A DNA stretch of 64,000 bases from Trogon surrucura (Eukaryota; Chordata; Aves; Trogoniformes; Trogonidae), in contig CM036619.1 in the NCBI GenBank assembly GCA_020746105.1, forward strand, positions 72,281,635 through 72,345,634. Direction: 5' to 3'. Below, in pieces: positions 49,284 to 62,530 of the stretch. The first letter of the stretch is position 1. The number at the start of each line of letters is the position of its first letter. The notes below the pieces were generated by a model. It was given only the letters and a program-made list of their open reading frames with translations. It was not told the DNA's origin and searched no databases. A program made the translations under genes and the position numbers.

Positions 49284-52120
49284 CAGTGCTGTGCGCATAA
49301 TCAGATATCTTGGAAATAAAAATAACCTCTTGCCTCTTGCTATTAGAATTGTTCTCTTTAGGTCAGAGCCCATATGCACACACAGGTGCACACATTGCTT
49401 CCTCTGCTCTGCAGTGCCTAAGGCAGTTTGTATAGCTTTAAATTGGCCAAAGTAGATGAAGGGTGACAGAAGGTTATTTTTAATCTGTTAATGTGTTATG
49501 GGAGACTGTTATGGCAATGAAGCATAGAAAGTAGGGAAAGCAGAGGGAAAATGTAAAATAATTTTGTTTGAACTAAAGGAGCACATGATGTAAGAATTCC
49601 AAAGGTCCTGGTACTGGATTGTTACAGTAGCAAAAAAAGAACTTTTCCCCCTCCCAACACTTTCTTATTCCCTGAGAGGACATGACCCTACATAGAATAT
49701 GAGAGTCTTGGCTTGACTAAGACTATGGTGGAGGGATAAGGGAGATCCTCATTACCGGACTTTTCCAGAAAACTCCTGGCAGGTTACACTGCTCAGCACA
49801 ACAAGGAGTATCACCACCAATACACCTAGGAGCTGTGGATTGTGCATCACACTGTTAGCCTGCCTGACCCTGGGAGATGGTGTGACCTGACCAGACAGGC
49901 AATCCGAGGACATCCTCTTCCCTGGGCAGCTGTCAGGTGCCTGCTATTTCCACTCCTTCCCCTTCAAAATACCAATTTATTCCTGTTTCTCATGCTTCTA
50001 TGTCTTTTTCCTCTTTTTTTCTTCACTTTATGTAAGAGCATCCTTAGCAATTCAAGACAGGTCCAGCTGTGGTTAATTTGTCATGAAGAAAATAATATCA
50101 AATGAAGCAGTGCTGGGGAAACAAACAACCCAGTGCAAAGCCTGCCCCTAATTGACTGATGAAAGGAAAATTAGGGCTGCCTCAAGAAACAATTTCCATA
50201 GCAATGGGAATAAAGAGGAAGCTGTGCTGTGAATTGCGGGTGACTTGCTGCAGTTCTTTGGCCTCCAAATTGCCGGACTCGTCATTTATTTGGGACTAGT
50301 GCATGTGTTGCACATCACCACTGGCAGTGAGGTCCTGGCCAACATATCCAGGGTCCTGCCAGCAGCTGGGGCTGGATGTGCCAGGTCAGCACCGAACTGG
50401 TCTCCCATCCACAGACCCCTCGGGCTGGGCTGTGTCCCTGCTCAAGCCCAGTTAGGGGGCTGCAAGCACAATGCTGTACTGTGGGATGGGAGATAAGCTT
50501 CCTCCCCCACCCTGGCAGCCCTCCAAAAAGGAACAGATGCCATGTTTTGTGGTCTTTTCTCTTCCTCTTGCATTTCTTTTAGGCAAGAAATGAGATTATG
50601 CCTCAGCCTGATTGCTATCAGTTCAAACGGATTGACTTTCTTTTATTTTCTCTGTAACAAAATCATCCAGGAGACTTCCAAGCAAGAATTTTTCGCCTTC
50701 AGAAAAAGCTCTGCAGGTGCCATGGGTAACAGGGGCACACTGACAATTATTAAGACCACGGTCTTCGGTTTTGATGTTTCAAAAGTGACTAATGATATGG
50801 CCTGCATCTAAAATTTTATTTGCTTGATTGGAGATGTCTTAAGGAAGGCTTGCTTTCAGGGAAGGAAGCCCACTGCAGGAGTCTCAGGGTGGGGAACCAC
50901 AGTCTCCCATGTTGCCAGCTGCTTTTGAAAACCTCGGTCATTCACATGTGTGCGTAGGAAATTTGTGTGTGCCCCCTGTTTGCCAGGTGAGCCACAAAAC
51001 ACAAACTCAAGGTGCTGGCAGTTAATTCACGAACAAATGTTATTCTTGATTTGGTGCAGTAGAAAATTAACAGTTTACCATTTTTAATAGGCTACAGAGA
51101 AAAAAAAAACACAACAGCTCAAAGAGGAAAAAAAACCCACCCTAATTCTGAATTTGAAGCTTGAAAAACCAAATTAATCCATTTTCATAGCTATCCATTG
51201 GGCACACCTTCTCCAAGCTGTACATTTACCAAGGCTTAATTCCCGCTCTGTTCTGGCTCAGTGCTGATGAGAATTTGGCACCTAGATAGGAGGAGCCATC
51301 TCTCACAGCACACTGTGCTGTAGCTGGCTATATTTCTGTGCTTTAAAGCCATACCCTTTCCAAAGCCAGATCGTACATTACAGCTTTTGGCAACAACGTG
51401 ATTACCGGCTATGACCAAGACTGCATTAGAAGAAAAGAAAGGCAAGGCTGATCTAATTTCCTTTGTGTTGTCTTTGTCTGGTTTATCTGTTCCTCCTCTG
51501 GTCTGTTGAAAAACACCCATTCCTGAAATAAGTGGAAAGACCAGTCACTAAACAGCCTCTCTCATAATTAGTGGCCTCTTCTTTATTGTCATTGGTACTA
51601 ACAGCCTGGAAAACACATAGAAGAACCTGCCTGAAAGGAAACAATCTGAAGACGGGGAGAGAGAAATACAGTCAGGACGTGTTGTGCATCAATTGACCTG
51701 AATGGATTTGTCTCAAAGCAACATGACATATTTTTATCTGCCTTTTATGGAAATAAATTTTACAGCACTGCCTTTCAGAGCAGACCAAAGTTAGCAGGTT
51801 CTGAGGAGCATACATATTTCAGGAGTCTGGAATAAGTTAAAGAGTCAGTGTATCAGAGACACGACTTAAGGGACAAAAACAAACTGGAGGGAAAAGAAAT
51901 AACTGGAAATAGAGCTGTGCTGAGGATGAAGTTGGTCACTCTACTGCTTGGGAAACAAATCTACTTTATTGCTAAATACCCTTTGAAAAGCATCTGTTTT
52001 CTGGGGAAAACTGGGGCTTTCTGTTGAAAAGCTATTGAAGTATTGCTATCTTTGGAGCATTTTCTGATATTCAGCTTTCTAGTGTAGAAATTAAAATTTG
52101 CCAGGGAGAGAAAACATCTT

Positions 52121-52147
52121 CTGTTGTTGCTGTTGTTGTTGCTGTTG
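52121..52147 (+). repeat. CTG/TTG trinucleotide tract
   Basis: Nine consecutive triplets made of CTG or TTG (reverse CAG/CAA). CTG occurs at units 1, 4 and 8. It is not within an open frame that looks coding. Confidence 0.9.
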
Positions 52148-54616
52148 ACAATTTTTAGTAAGAAATCTCTTCTTACCTACCTTCACTGGGGAATGAAAAG
52201 CTTACACTTGATGCAGAGCTAGAGCAAAAGACAAACAAGGAAAATAACAAAATTAGACAAGTCAAAGCATTCTGATTTGTTTTTTATCTACTCTTTGGTA
52301 CTTTCTCTTCTTAGCTTCTTGTCTATTTTTTTTTCTACTTGTCAGGACTCTTCTTTTAGGCTATCAGCTTTTTTGTACACGGATTGCTATTGAGTTTTCA
52401 CCGAGATTAGCTTGATGTGGGCTTGACTGGCAGAGGGTTAAGGGTTACAGCATATGCCAGTCACTGCAGACAGCTAGAAAGAAAGGTCATCTGGGCAACC
52501 CTTTGCTAAAGTAAACAGCAGGGAAGCCCAAACAAGAAGGCTGAAGTATTTGATGAAAAAAAAAACAAGCAGAGCCCTCGTTTGGGAAGGGACCTAGGCA
52601 GACAACCAGCTGAAAACCATCACAACCAGCGCTCCCGCTGCCTGACTGCAGCCTGGGCATTCGGTCAGACCCTGGAAAGCAGTGTTGCCAAAGGCTGGTA
52701 GTTTTGCTACGTGCTGTATCTAGCTCCATCTTACAGTCTTACCTGCCATCAACTCCGAGGCAAGACTACACACCCGTTAGATAAACTTGAGCAGTCATCC
52801 TCAGCTGAAACTCAAGCACTTGCTCTATGACTCTACGAGGTCTGGATTGGCAAGGCCCTGGTGCCCATTCAGATGTATTTACAGGGAATACAATGCTTAG
52901 GTGGATGTGGTGGTGTTTCTAGGGAAAACAATTGGGACTAATGGGGTAAGGACAGATCTGATGCGACAGGGTCAACTAGAAATAGGGGCTGATGCCACTG
53001 GGGTGACATTTTAAATATACTCTTATATGCTTTATTTGCAAAGAACAAACATAATGCTCCAAGAGATGAAGAACTCCACCTGCTCCAGAGATGTAGCTAT
53101 AGCAACCTCCACACAATTACATTGCTAATCTGCAGGTGTTGAAGAGGCATAGATAGATGCTGTTGAGTAATTCGGCTCCAAATAGATACTTTGATCTGCA
53201 TAACAGCTTGCATTTATGTCCTAAATATGGATCATTTCCAGTTCTGCAACTCCTCCATAAAAAAGCAAAATTCCCATTCTTTATCTTATAATGAGAGTCT
53301 TAAAACTTGACCATGCTATCTAACAATACAGACAGCTCCATTACTTTTGGTGGGGCAGGACTAGGGGAAAAGGAAACGTTTAATTGCGAAATATGCCCAA
53401 ACTATTTCTCGCATGTGTTATCCGAGTGACTCAACAGGAACAAAATCAAACAAAAGAGAATACTTATTCTACCTTTCTGTACACATGACGTATTGATGAA
53501 TCAATTGCATCTTCACATTAAAGATGATCTATTTTGCGGCAGACACTGGCGACAGTCTCTGAACATGCACCAATTCAGATCATGCTTCATTAGCAGCCAC
53601 AATACCGTTAAAAACATCAAGCTAACATCTGTCCTGCTCTCCTCTCCACGAGAAGTCATTGAACTTAGTGGGGATGCCTGGGATGGAAGTCGAGGCAGAA
53701 TATGGCTCATCATCAAACAGCTCCAAAGAAACCTAGACCTTTGATAAGCAAAATCTACAATTCATTGATTCAATAAAAGGCAGGAATTCAACAGCTCCAA
53801 GAGAAAAATGACCCTTCATCGTATTCCCTGCTAATCTGATAGAGCACTCCTTTTAGGAGGGTAGTTCAGTCACACACTCATCATTTCATGAAAGCTGTTT
53901 GAGGACATTTGATGAAGCCTCTAAAGTCTATATTGTATGCCCCTTTCCTTCTGTCCTTTTTATCCTTTATTTCTTTGCCAGCTGAACATCCCACAGCCCA
54001 GTTGCTCTTCTCACTTCCTGGAGCAGCCTACTCTGCCCTGTTTCCTGCTCCTGCTTCATTTATTTCTTTGCAGGCTGCTGTGTAATCAACTTATTTATTT
54101 ATCTGAATGCCTTTCCTGTATTAAAGAACAACAAATCAAAGCAGAAAAGCCATCCAAAATATCTCTATGCTTGCAAGAATCAGTGGTCAAAATCAAATGC
54201 TCACCTTTTGCATGAACTGCATGCAGGTGACAGTGCAGTGGGCCACAACACAGTAGCCAAATATTTTTTCTGTGAGGACCTGCCCCATCCCTTGCTCAGG
54301 ATGCAGCTCTTCCAGCAACATTATCTTACTTGTGGCTTTTTCTTTGTGTCTCCCACCACAACATGGCCCCAGCTGTGATGGCTACCCACCCATCACAGGG
54401 TTAGGGGACAGCTGGAGGGGTGAATTACAGCATTTCTCTTGGCCACCAATGGGAAGCAGTGCTTTGGTCTTTGGTGACTTGGTCCTGGGTGTCCTGCACG
54501 CTCAAACCTTGCACGTTAAACAGATTGGTCCTGCCCAGTTACACTCTGTCAAACGCACTTACCACTTCTGGTGATCAGTCTGAAATCACAAACTCCTCAG
54601 TAAGGTCATATTAATT

Positions 54617-55121
54617 TGTGGTGAGTTGATTCTGGCTGGATGGCAAGTGCCCACCAAAGCCGCTCTACCACTCCTCTCCTCAGCTGACTGGGGGAGAGCA
54701 AATATAACAAAGGCCTCATGGGTCAAGATAAAGACAGGGAATGATCACTCACCAATTAGAAACACAGGCAAAATAGACTTGACTTGGGGATATTAGGTTA
54801 ATTTATTACCAATCAGGTCAAAGTAGAGTAATGAGAAATAAAAACAAATGTTAAAACACCTTCCCCCATCCCCTTCTCCGGGGGGTCAACTTGACTCCCA
54901 GTTTCTCTTCTCTTGGGCTGCAATTGCTGTTGCACAGTAACATTTTCGCCAGAAGTGCTACTGCTGTCACTGATGGATTCAGCCTTGGCCAGTGGTGGGT
55001 CTATCTTGGAACCATCTGGCATTGACTCTATCGGACATAAGGGAAGTTTCCAGAAGCCTTTCACAGAAGCTGCCCCTGTAGTCCCCCTACTACCAAAATG
55101 TGGTCATGCAAAGCCAGTACC
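54617..55121. mobile_element. solo LTR, ERVL-like, short form
   Basis: The 505-bp element begins TGTGGTGAG and ends CCAGTACC. It is flanked by an exact 5-bp duplication, TAATT at 54,612-54,616 and again at 55,122-55,126, as expected for an ERVL-type integration. The text (for example CTGGCTGGATGGCAAGTGCC near 54,632 and CTTGGCCAGTGGTGGGTC near 54,986) matches a family of LTRs I recognise as common in bird genomes. The longer members carry a middle section that this copy lacks. AATAAA-like signals occur in both orientations (54,800-54,807 and about 54,834), so transcriptional strand is left open. No internal retroviral sequence adjoins it. It looks older than the LTR at 15.3 kb, judging by loss of the CA terminus. 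Confidence 0.85.
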
Positions 55122-55126
55122 TAATT

Positions 55127-55880
55127 ATACTCCTATCTTTTAATTCTTTATTAATTAAATTTTCCATCAATTTCTCCATTACTTTTCCTGGGATTGGTAT
55201 CAAGTCAATCAGACCACATTTACCTGCGTGGTTTCATTTGCCTTGGAATTTTTACACAAAATTGACATTGACCTTTGAGAATTTCCCCATTATTTCATGT
55301 CTTACTAAAAATTGACATATACAAGCTGAAAATATCCTACATTTACTCTTAGGGGTCACTTTAGTGGACCTTCAGATTTCAAAAATTATTACCATAGTGC
55401 AAGCTGTTCAACACCTCTTAATTAGTAATATGTCAGAAAATACATTATTCCAAACAGAAAGCAGAAGTAATTGTTGAACAGTTTGGGTGTTTTCTTCATC
55501 GCTATTAATGACTTGGCTGTCTCCACCTAATCATGACCCTATGACATTGATAGGTTTTCTGCTAGTATTCATAAGTTTCCGAGAAATGTGTCTTCTTAAA
55601 CAAAGCCTGACCAGTCATGGACATTTTTTCTGATGTCTTTAGTAGCCTTTATCAATTTTCTGCACTTCATAAACTCTTATTTATATGGATTTTTATTATC
55701 TCCCCTTTTGTTCCATATGCTGCATATTGCTTTTTAATTCGTTATTCCTGCCTTCATTCTTCCGCTGAAAGAGAATGGGCTTTTCACCAATATTATTCAG
55801 CTCCTCTACTGTGAAGTAATGGCTCTTTGGCCATTTAATATGTGCTTCTCCCTAACAATTTTTTACACTCAGTTTCACTT
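55127..55880 (-). mobile_element. ancient reptile-type CR1 LINE remnant
   Basis: On the plus strand, long stretches follow the reverse complement of CR1 consensus from crocodilians and turtles in the correct order. These are CATTACTTTTCCTGGGATTG (55,178-55,197), the TTCAGATTTCAAAAATTATT block near 55,370 and the AGCAGAAGTAATTGTTGAAC block (55,460-55,479). Then come TTTATCAATTTTCTGCACTT (55,648-55,667), CCCCTTTTGTTCCATATGCT (55,701-55,720) and CCTGCCTTCATTCTTCC (55,747-55,763). These correspond to the segment between the endonuclease and the reverse transcriptase, and the start of the reverse transcriptase, of ORF2. No frame is open. The LTR at 54,617-55,121 abuts its left edge. Whether LINE sequence continues beyond that LTR (below 54,612) is unclear. 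Confidence 0.75.
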
Positions 55881-57753
55881 GTAACTTTTCTCATCATGGT
55901 AAACTAGTGTCTTTAGTACCGAGTGTATGCAGTGCTTTCTGCTTCAGCACAATTTTCCTTGCCAGACAGTCCAATGCTGAAGGAGGACACGGGTCTGCAC
56001 CTGGACTGGGGCTGAACTGCAAAGGGTCTCGCCTCTCTGAAGGACACTGGTTTGGTTTCATAGGAGAGTGCAGGCTGAGGAGATTTGCTGCCTCCGAGAT
56101 GCCTGCCGTCCCCAAACCAGTAATGGTGGAGAATGTGCCACCTCTCCTCTCATGGCCCCTGCCTTGCCCAGGAAGGTTTTATGCAGTACTTTTAGCACTG
56201 ACACCATACAAACCCTTCCAGATGGTGTCTGTAGGCCAGTTAGTTATATTGGATTTCTTTCCCATCAGTGATTACTTTCAGTTCCTCCTGGTTTTTTTTC
56301 CTAAACTCCTCATGTTGGTATATAAACCCACTGAAAACAAGGTCTCTAGTGGCACAGGAAGTGGGAGAGGGTCTCTGGCCAAGGGGGACTCTGTGATCCA
56401 CATAAACCTGTGCAAACGCAAAGCTGGGAGGGAGGAAGAGGCTGGCTCAGAGGTCAGGCAGGACAGAATTGAACTGAACTCTCCTTAATCATCTGCCTCA
56501 ACTGCAAGACTTATCCTCCCTCAAGAGTTGCTTTCGAGCTGTGTTGCTCTCAAATGCACAGAAGTGGTTTTAGCAAGTCCAAATAGCCCCTCAGTTATCT
56601 AGTTGAGAGGGAAATGTCATATATTGCTGAAGGAAAATCTTAACTTTCTCTCTCTATGCACATGCTAGCCCATAGCAGAAATAGTTTCAGCTAGAAAAAT
56701 ATTATTTTGGGAATCAAAATCAGCACTTTTTCTCGTTTGAGTGTGTTATTTTTCACTTTGCTTGGCACTTCAAGTGCAAGGTCATGTGGCAAATCATTAC
56801 ACCAGCAATGTTTATCTCCATTTGAAAAACTATGTCAAGAATTGATTTGAAAAGGTTTGGGTGGTGCCTTTTTTTTTTTTCTCTTTTTCTTGATGACAGC
56901 TCCATTATTCAAAGCCTATTTATGCAAAATCATTTGCTGCAGATGTATCTTCCTTTTAATTGCAGAAATAAGCCCCCTTTTTTTTTTAATAAAGGAAAAA
57001 AGATTCTTAAAGCGGGAATAATCTTCTTTAAAATGATAATGCTAAATTGTAGCACCCCTCACTCCCACAGATTCTCTTAGAAAATCAGGGAAATATTGTT
57101 TAGAGAGACCTCTGGAACTCTTCTGTACAAACCTCCCTCTTGAAGTTGGAGCAACGTCAACCTAGCTCAGGCCAGCATGAGCACTCACACACACGCAGAA
57201 CAAACATGCACGCATTTCTGTTTATCTCTTGCACATACACACCAAATCCCAACTTGGATTTGCTTTCACTATTTTTAGTAGTTTTTAAAACCTTACATAG
57301 GCGCCATATCTTAGAAATGCAGCTTTCAACACCAGCTGGTTTCATTCTGCTAAGTGTTTTATCTAGAAGATTAGACTACACACCCCAGGGAAAAAAGCGA
57401 CTTAACCACATTGTACAGCAGGTAAAATGCTTTGGGCTCTGCATTGTGTCATTAAGACCAATATAAGGAAGCAGCAAGACTTATCTTAATCTTGCTGATC
57501 GCCTCAATTAACACAGTCCCTATAGTGTCCTCCTTGATATGTAATCCCCACAGTTTCTTGTTCTATGGATTTTGCTCTGATAATGTTATCAGATCATTGC
57601 TAAGGGTATAAAAGTACGTATGAAGTAAGCAAGGATGAGGCAGCTATTGAGAGAAGCCACGTGCTTAATTAACATGGAAATCAAGCAATGGACTATTAAG
57701 TCTTTCATGTAAGGCATCTACTACATTTCACAAAATGTACTAGATACAGGCCC

Positions 57754-57812
57754 TAAAAATAAAAAGTAAAAAAAAAAAAGAAAAAGAAAAAGAAAAAAAA
57801 AAGACGGAAAAA
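57754..57812 (+). repeat. polypurine A/G tract, (A5G)n-like
   Basis: An almost pure run of A with regularly spaced single Gs (AAAAAG repeats), broken by a T at 57,767 and a C near its right end. No LINE sequence precedes it, so it is not an obvious retroposon tail. Confidence 0.9.
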
Positions 57813-60800
57813 GTGCACAGGGAAAGAGGATAATTATAAACAGAACTCGAAAGCAATGCCATTCATAACAACCTGTCTACTCCTGGCAAACACTTTAATC
57901 ATTTGGAAATAACTTTTCATATACAGCAACAGAAGCAAGTGGCAAAAAAAGAGGGGGGCTGTCCTCCTACATCTCGCATATCCAAGATGTAGTCAAATTA
58001 TCTCTACATTGGTGGGATTTTTCCTTAATCCTGAGGGTAGCCTCTACTCCCAGAGCAGCCCTGGGTGCATTCCTCAGTCATGTGAAGACAAATAAAGATG
58101 AAGATTCAGATCCAGGGAACCTGATGAAATTACAGTCTATATCTTTGCAGCCAATTCTGCAAATAGTGCTTAGTGTAAGAATGTTGTGGTTAAAAATAAA
58201 TTAAAAAATATATAAATAGGTCAATCTGGGAGGCTGAAAACCTTGAACTGGCACTAAGTGCTGCTAACAGAAGAAATCCCATGGCTGGAATTGCTTTCTG
58301 CTCTCTGATGTGCCATATGATTCTCTGCACAGTTTTCAACAAGTGTTCCAGGACCAGGCTGCCACAGAATGACAGCATGAGCACTGCGGTGAGAGCACCT
58401 GCTTCACAGGGGCAGCGAGGATGCAGGATGCACTCTACCCGCTGCAGTGTGCACCCTGAAATGAATCCTCATCTCAGGGATCGCATCCCTGTCAGTATGA
58501 ACCCTCTTTCCTCTGAAGTCTCATGATGAAAGCTGCTGGTGACTGCTTCAGTTTAGGGATTTTCCCTCTGTTTCCAACCCCCATTCCATCCTACACCCAG
58601 TGTGCGACACACGAGATCTTGTTTTGGAGAAGGGTGGAAAATGAAATGTTGGTTTCAAATCTTGCATATTTGATAACGTGCATCCTTAAATATTTTATCT
58701 GGATCAATCTTTTAAATCAACTCAGCGCTTACACCTCACTGTGTAACTGCCATGAAAGAGAGCAGCAGAGGCTCTGGTGGTGAATGACTGCTGCAAAGAT
58801 TTTTTTCCCTCCTCTTCCCTCTGCCAAAATTTGAAGCGATGTACACCTGTTTCTGAGCTAGGAAACCCACTCTGCCTTTTGTATTTCCTTTCCTAACTGA
58901 CTTTCTGACTCTATGTTACAGTGACATGCCAGGGCAGCACCAAAACGAAGTATTTCTGGAGGAGGAACAGCCTCCTACTAGTAAGAGTATATGTAAGAGT
59001 ATCCCGTTCTTATTACTCACAATGCAAACAGCACCTCATTTGCCTTTCTGTGGTTTAAACGTAGATGGTCTAATATAAGTCATTGTCAGATGCCTGTAAA
59101 TATGGATGAGTGCTCCAGGACCTGGTTTGTAACCATTTGTTCCTCTTCTGTCACAACCTGAGAGCTGCACATTAGTAGAGATGTCGATGGAGCTTCTGGG
59201 AGGGAAATGCACATTTGCTTAGCGGGTGACAGCAAAAGGCAAGAAGAACGTTAGGGAAGAAAATTTCCAGATGAATAATGAATCCAGCCAGGTTAGAGGC
59301 TGGGGAATCTTAATTAAAAATACGCCATATCAGCTGCCTCCCATTCCTGCACTCAGATAGATGCTTGGTAGCAGCTGCGGTAGCAGTGTGGACCCTACCT
59401 GTTGGTGACCATATGATAGTGATGGAGCCTCCTGTTGGAGCAGGGTGAGACGTGACCACCTGAGTTGGGGACAACACTGCTCCTTCTCTCATGCAGACTG
59501 AAGGACAGAGCAAAACAATGGGTAAAGATGATTCTGTGGCCACCCCGCCTCCCTCCAGAGATTACCAGCAGGTCTGGTGAATTGTATTAATCTTGTCTAT
59601 TGTGAACAGAACTTGTCACTTATTTCTGCTTTTATTTTTTTCCTAATGGAAAACAACACTCCTACTTGAGATGTCTTAGTGAAGTGCCCGAAGTTACAAG
59701 GAAGGGAATAAGAACATGAGTCTGCATCTGCTCTCTCCTGCAGAGAGCTGTCATCAGTCATCTTGTCTGGACTAGCAGGTGAGGGACAGCATGACCCAAG
59801 GGGCAGCCCCAGAACTAGGAAACAGGTGAGGTTATCCCAGGCTGCACTGTGAGAAGGTCATGTCCCTGGGCCTCAGTTTCTCCAAATTTAAAATGAGAAA
59901 AACACTTACTGCTCCAATTTATTTCATGTTTTAGAGGAAAAGTACGCCATAAGTGCTGCGGTTTATTATTCTAATGTGACTGTAAAATCATGATGTCTTT
60001 ATTGCAAAATGATCTTTAAAACATGAAGCATTAGGATGGTGACTGGAATCATTAGAATCAAATTGTTCTGCTTTTGCCCTGTCACATTGATACTTCAAAG
60101 CAAAATTGTCTTGTGGGCGTTTATAAGATTTTATGACGATAACTTGTCTTTTCAAACCGTGTTCAGGATAGAGGGCAAAAAAGCCCCCAGATGTTTTCTT
60201 AATGAAAAAGGACTAGGGTTTCTGCCTGCTTAATTCTGAGGCTGTCCTTTAATATTTAAATTCTAAACCCACTAACAACCAAGGTGATCAATGATCAACG
60301 TGATGAAAATGAGCCTCCAATTGTTCAGAAGTGGTGCAGGCAGATGTCCCCACACCTCTGTCCCATCCAAGGCTGTTGAGCTCGCCAAGACATGGAGGGG
60401 TGGACAGCCATGGTGTCACAGGGCCCTGGCCTGAGTGCCCTCTGGCAGTGACCATGTTCCCTGCTACGTTTGGGTAATTGACACATAGCATAGGGAAGCC
60501 ACATCCATGATGCAACTCTCTCAGGCACGACCTCAGCAGAAGTACAGTGTAAGCAAAAATGGCATCATGCATTGCACAGCTGCTGGGCCTGTAAAGTGCC
60601 TGGTTCTCCAGAACTGTCCTACATTCTCTGTTTTACAGGTTATAGTCCCACCAGGTGAACTTGGGCTTGAATCTCTGCCTTCCCCCTCCATCCTCTTTCA
60701 GACTGGACTGCATCTCAACATCATGTTTCCTCTTCTGGCAGAAAGTCCAGGTGACATTTCAGCAGACTTGGTGTGTGCACTCTGCTATTTGGGGACACAG

Positions 60801-62519
60801 CATCAACAGCTCCACTGGTGCATTTTTCTCATGCTCCCTCAACTTGTCACGCCTGAATCTTCCCTTCCCTTGTGTACATGGTTCTGCAAATCATGAACAC
60901 GCTTGTGGCTGCCTGTGGTTGCCCTGTTCTGACCCAATCCACATGTGCAAGGAGGGAAGATTTCTTCTCTTGCTTACCACACATGGCATGGTATTACCAT
61001 TTATTTTTTTCTTTTAGCCCAGTTATTTAACAAAAAAGTGTTACTGGCAAATGTGTTTATTTGCTTCTTCACACCCTACTTTCTTCCCTGCCAGTTCGCC
61101 CAGAATGACTTTGGGATTTGCTAGGTAGTTTGCAAACAAGTTTGATGGAATTGAAGTGGCTTCTAATACTAGAAATGCAGCAATGAATTAAATGTGTCTG
61201 GAGCTGTTTCCTGGTACCGAATAGTTCTTGCCCCTGTTATTCAACTAATTTTTCCTCACAGGGAATGGTCATGGGCCTGACTTCTACATCACATCCAAGA
61301 ATTGCTGGGAAAATGCACAGGTCAAAACGGGCCAGCACAGGCCAAAACAGGGCAAAGGGATCACCATCACCACTGGGCTGTGTAGATGACAGTGTCCCCA
61401 TGGCCATGGCTGGTCCCAATTTAAATGGAAAGTCTTTAATGGATTGTAACCCCACCACCATCCACAGCAGCAAGTGCCTGTGGTGCCTGAAGAAGTGCAA
61501 CCCAAAAGGGCTGCACCAAGCTGGCAGAGAAATCTTAGTAGGACTGTTTTGAAGTCTCTACAGGGGACATTCCGTAGGCAAAGCTGGGGGAACAGCAAGC
61601 CCCCAGATATGGCAGGGAGGTAGACAAGTACTGTTGCCTTTAACTCTTCCTTGACTTTTCCATGAGTTCATCTCTGGCTCTAAAATCAGATTTCCAAAGT
61701 CCACACGATAGTTGCAGGTTTTGAGAACTTAGTATCTGAAGAGTTTCAGGGAAGTCCCTTTCTGCTGAAGTGTGGTACACAGGTCTGGGATACACAGCAA
61801 TACTTGTGAATTTATGTACATAATGTCACAGGTGAAGTCCAACAGAGGAAGGACCAGTATTATGGCTCTGATGCAGCTATTGAGTATGACTGCTATATAG
61901 TTTTATGGCAAACCAGTTCATTAGCATTTAAATTGATTCTTAAATATTTTCCTAGAAATTCACAGCAATACAAGCCTTAAATTCAGGACGAGTGATGTTG
62001 TGATTTTTATGTCTAATTTTAGGTTTAATTTTTAGTCCAATAGATTGTGATTATATTGCCATGCAATTTCAGAGAGCTGCTTTAAAATGCACAGATTTGT
62101 GTTTTGCCATTAATGAATAAAAGAAAAAAAGAAAAAGGAAGTAGGTATTACCCCATGTCCCTATGCAAAACTGATAGCAAATACTGAAGTTCTTGGACAT
62201 AAATACCTCATGCATTCTAGTTACATGGCTATTTTACAAATTAAAAGCCCAGAAAGAAGATATATTTTTTAAGCTCTGTACAGAATGCAGAATATCAATC
62301 AAAAGGACCTAGATAATCCTGTGAATTGAATGGCACAGACATCAGTCAGTGAATACCTATATTGTTCTGAACTTGGTATAAAATACAAAAGGGTTCCATG
62401 GCCTCTGTCCAGCCTCCACCCACGTGTGATGGAATTCAGTCACCCAATATGCTCAGTCTGACTCCACCCACCTGACCGGTGCCTCCGGCTGGGGAGGAGC
62501 AGTGGCGGTTGGCTTGTGT

Positions 62520-62530
62520 GGGGGGGGGGG
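62520..62530 (+). repeat. mononucleotide G run (G11)
   Basis: Eleven Gs preceded by GGCTTGTGT and followed by TAAATC. The 60 bp to its left are also G-rich (GGCTGGGGAGGAGCAGTGGC), so the segment could form a G-quadruplex. Confidence 0.95.

Larger units (their letters stand above)
47551..54611. other. unique sequence with simple repeats
   Basis: No gene is recognised. It contains the G11 run at 49,273-49,283 and the CTG/TTG trinucleotide tract at 52,121-52,147, both listed separately, plus A-runs near 51,101 and 52,557. The segment 50,100-50,300 is repeat-free and has TAATTGACT and CCATAGCAA motifs, of the sort found in conserved enhancers. Open frames such as 48,404-48,814 are not protein-like. 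Confidence 0.5.

Noticed and set aside
55907-56488. 193-codon plus-strand open frame
   Set aside because: It has no recognisable domain and no splice or promoter context. Length is near the expected maximum by chance for a GC-balanced stretch in a window of this size.
57754-57812. A-rich tract as a retroposon poly(A) tail
   Set aside because: No LINE, SINE or retrocopy sequence precedes it and no flanking target duplication was seen.
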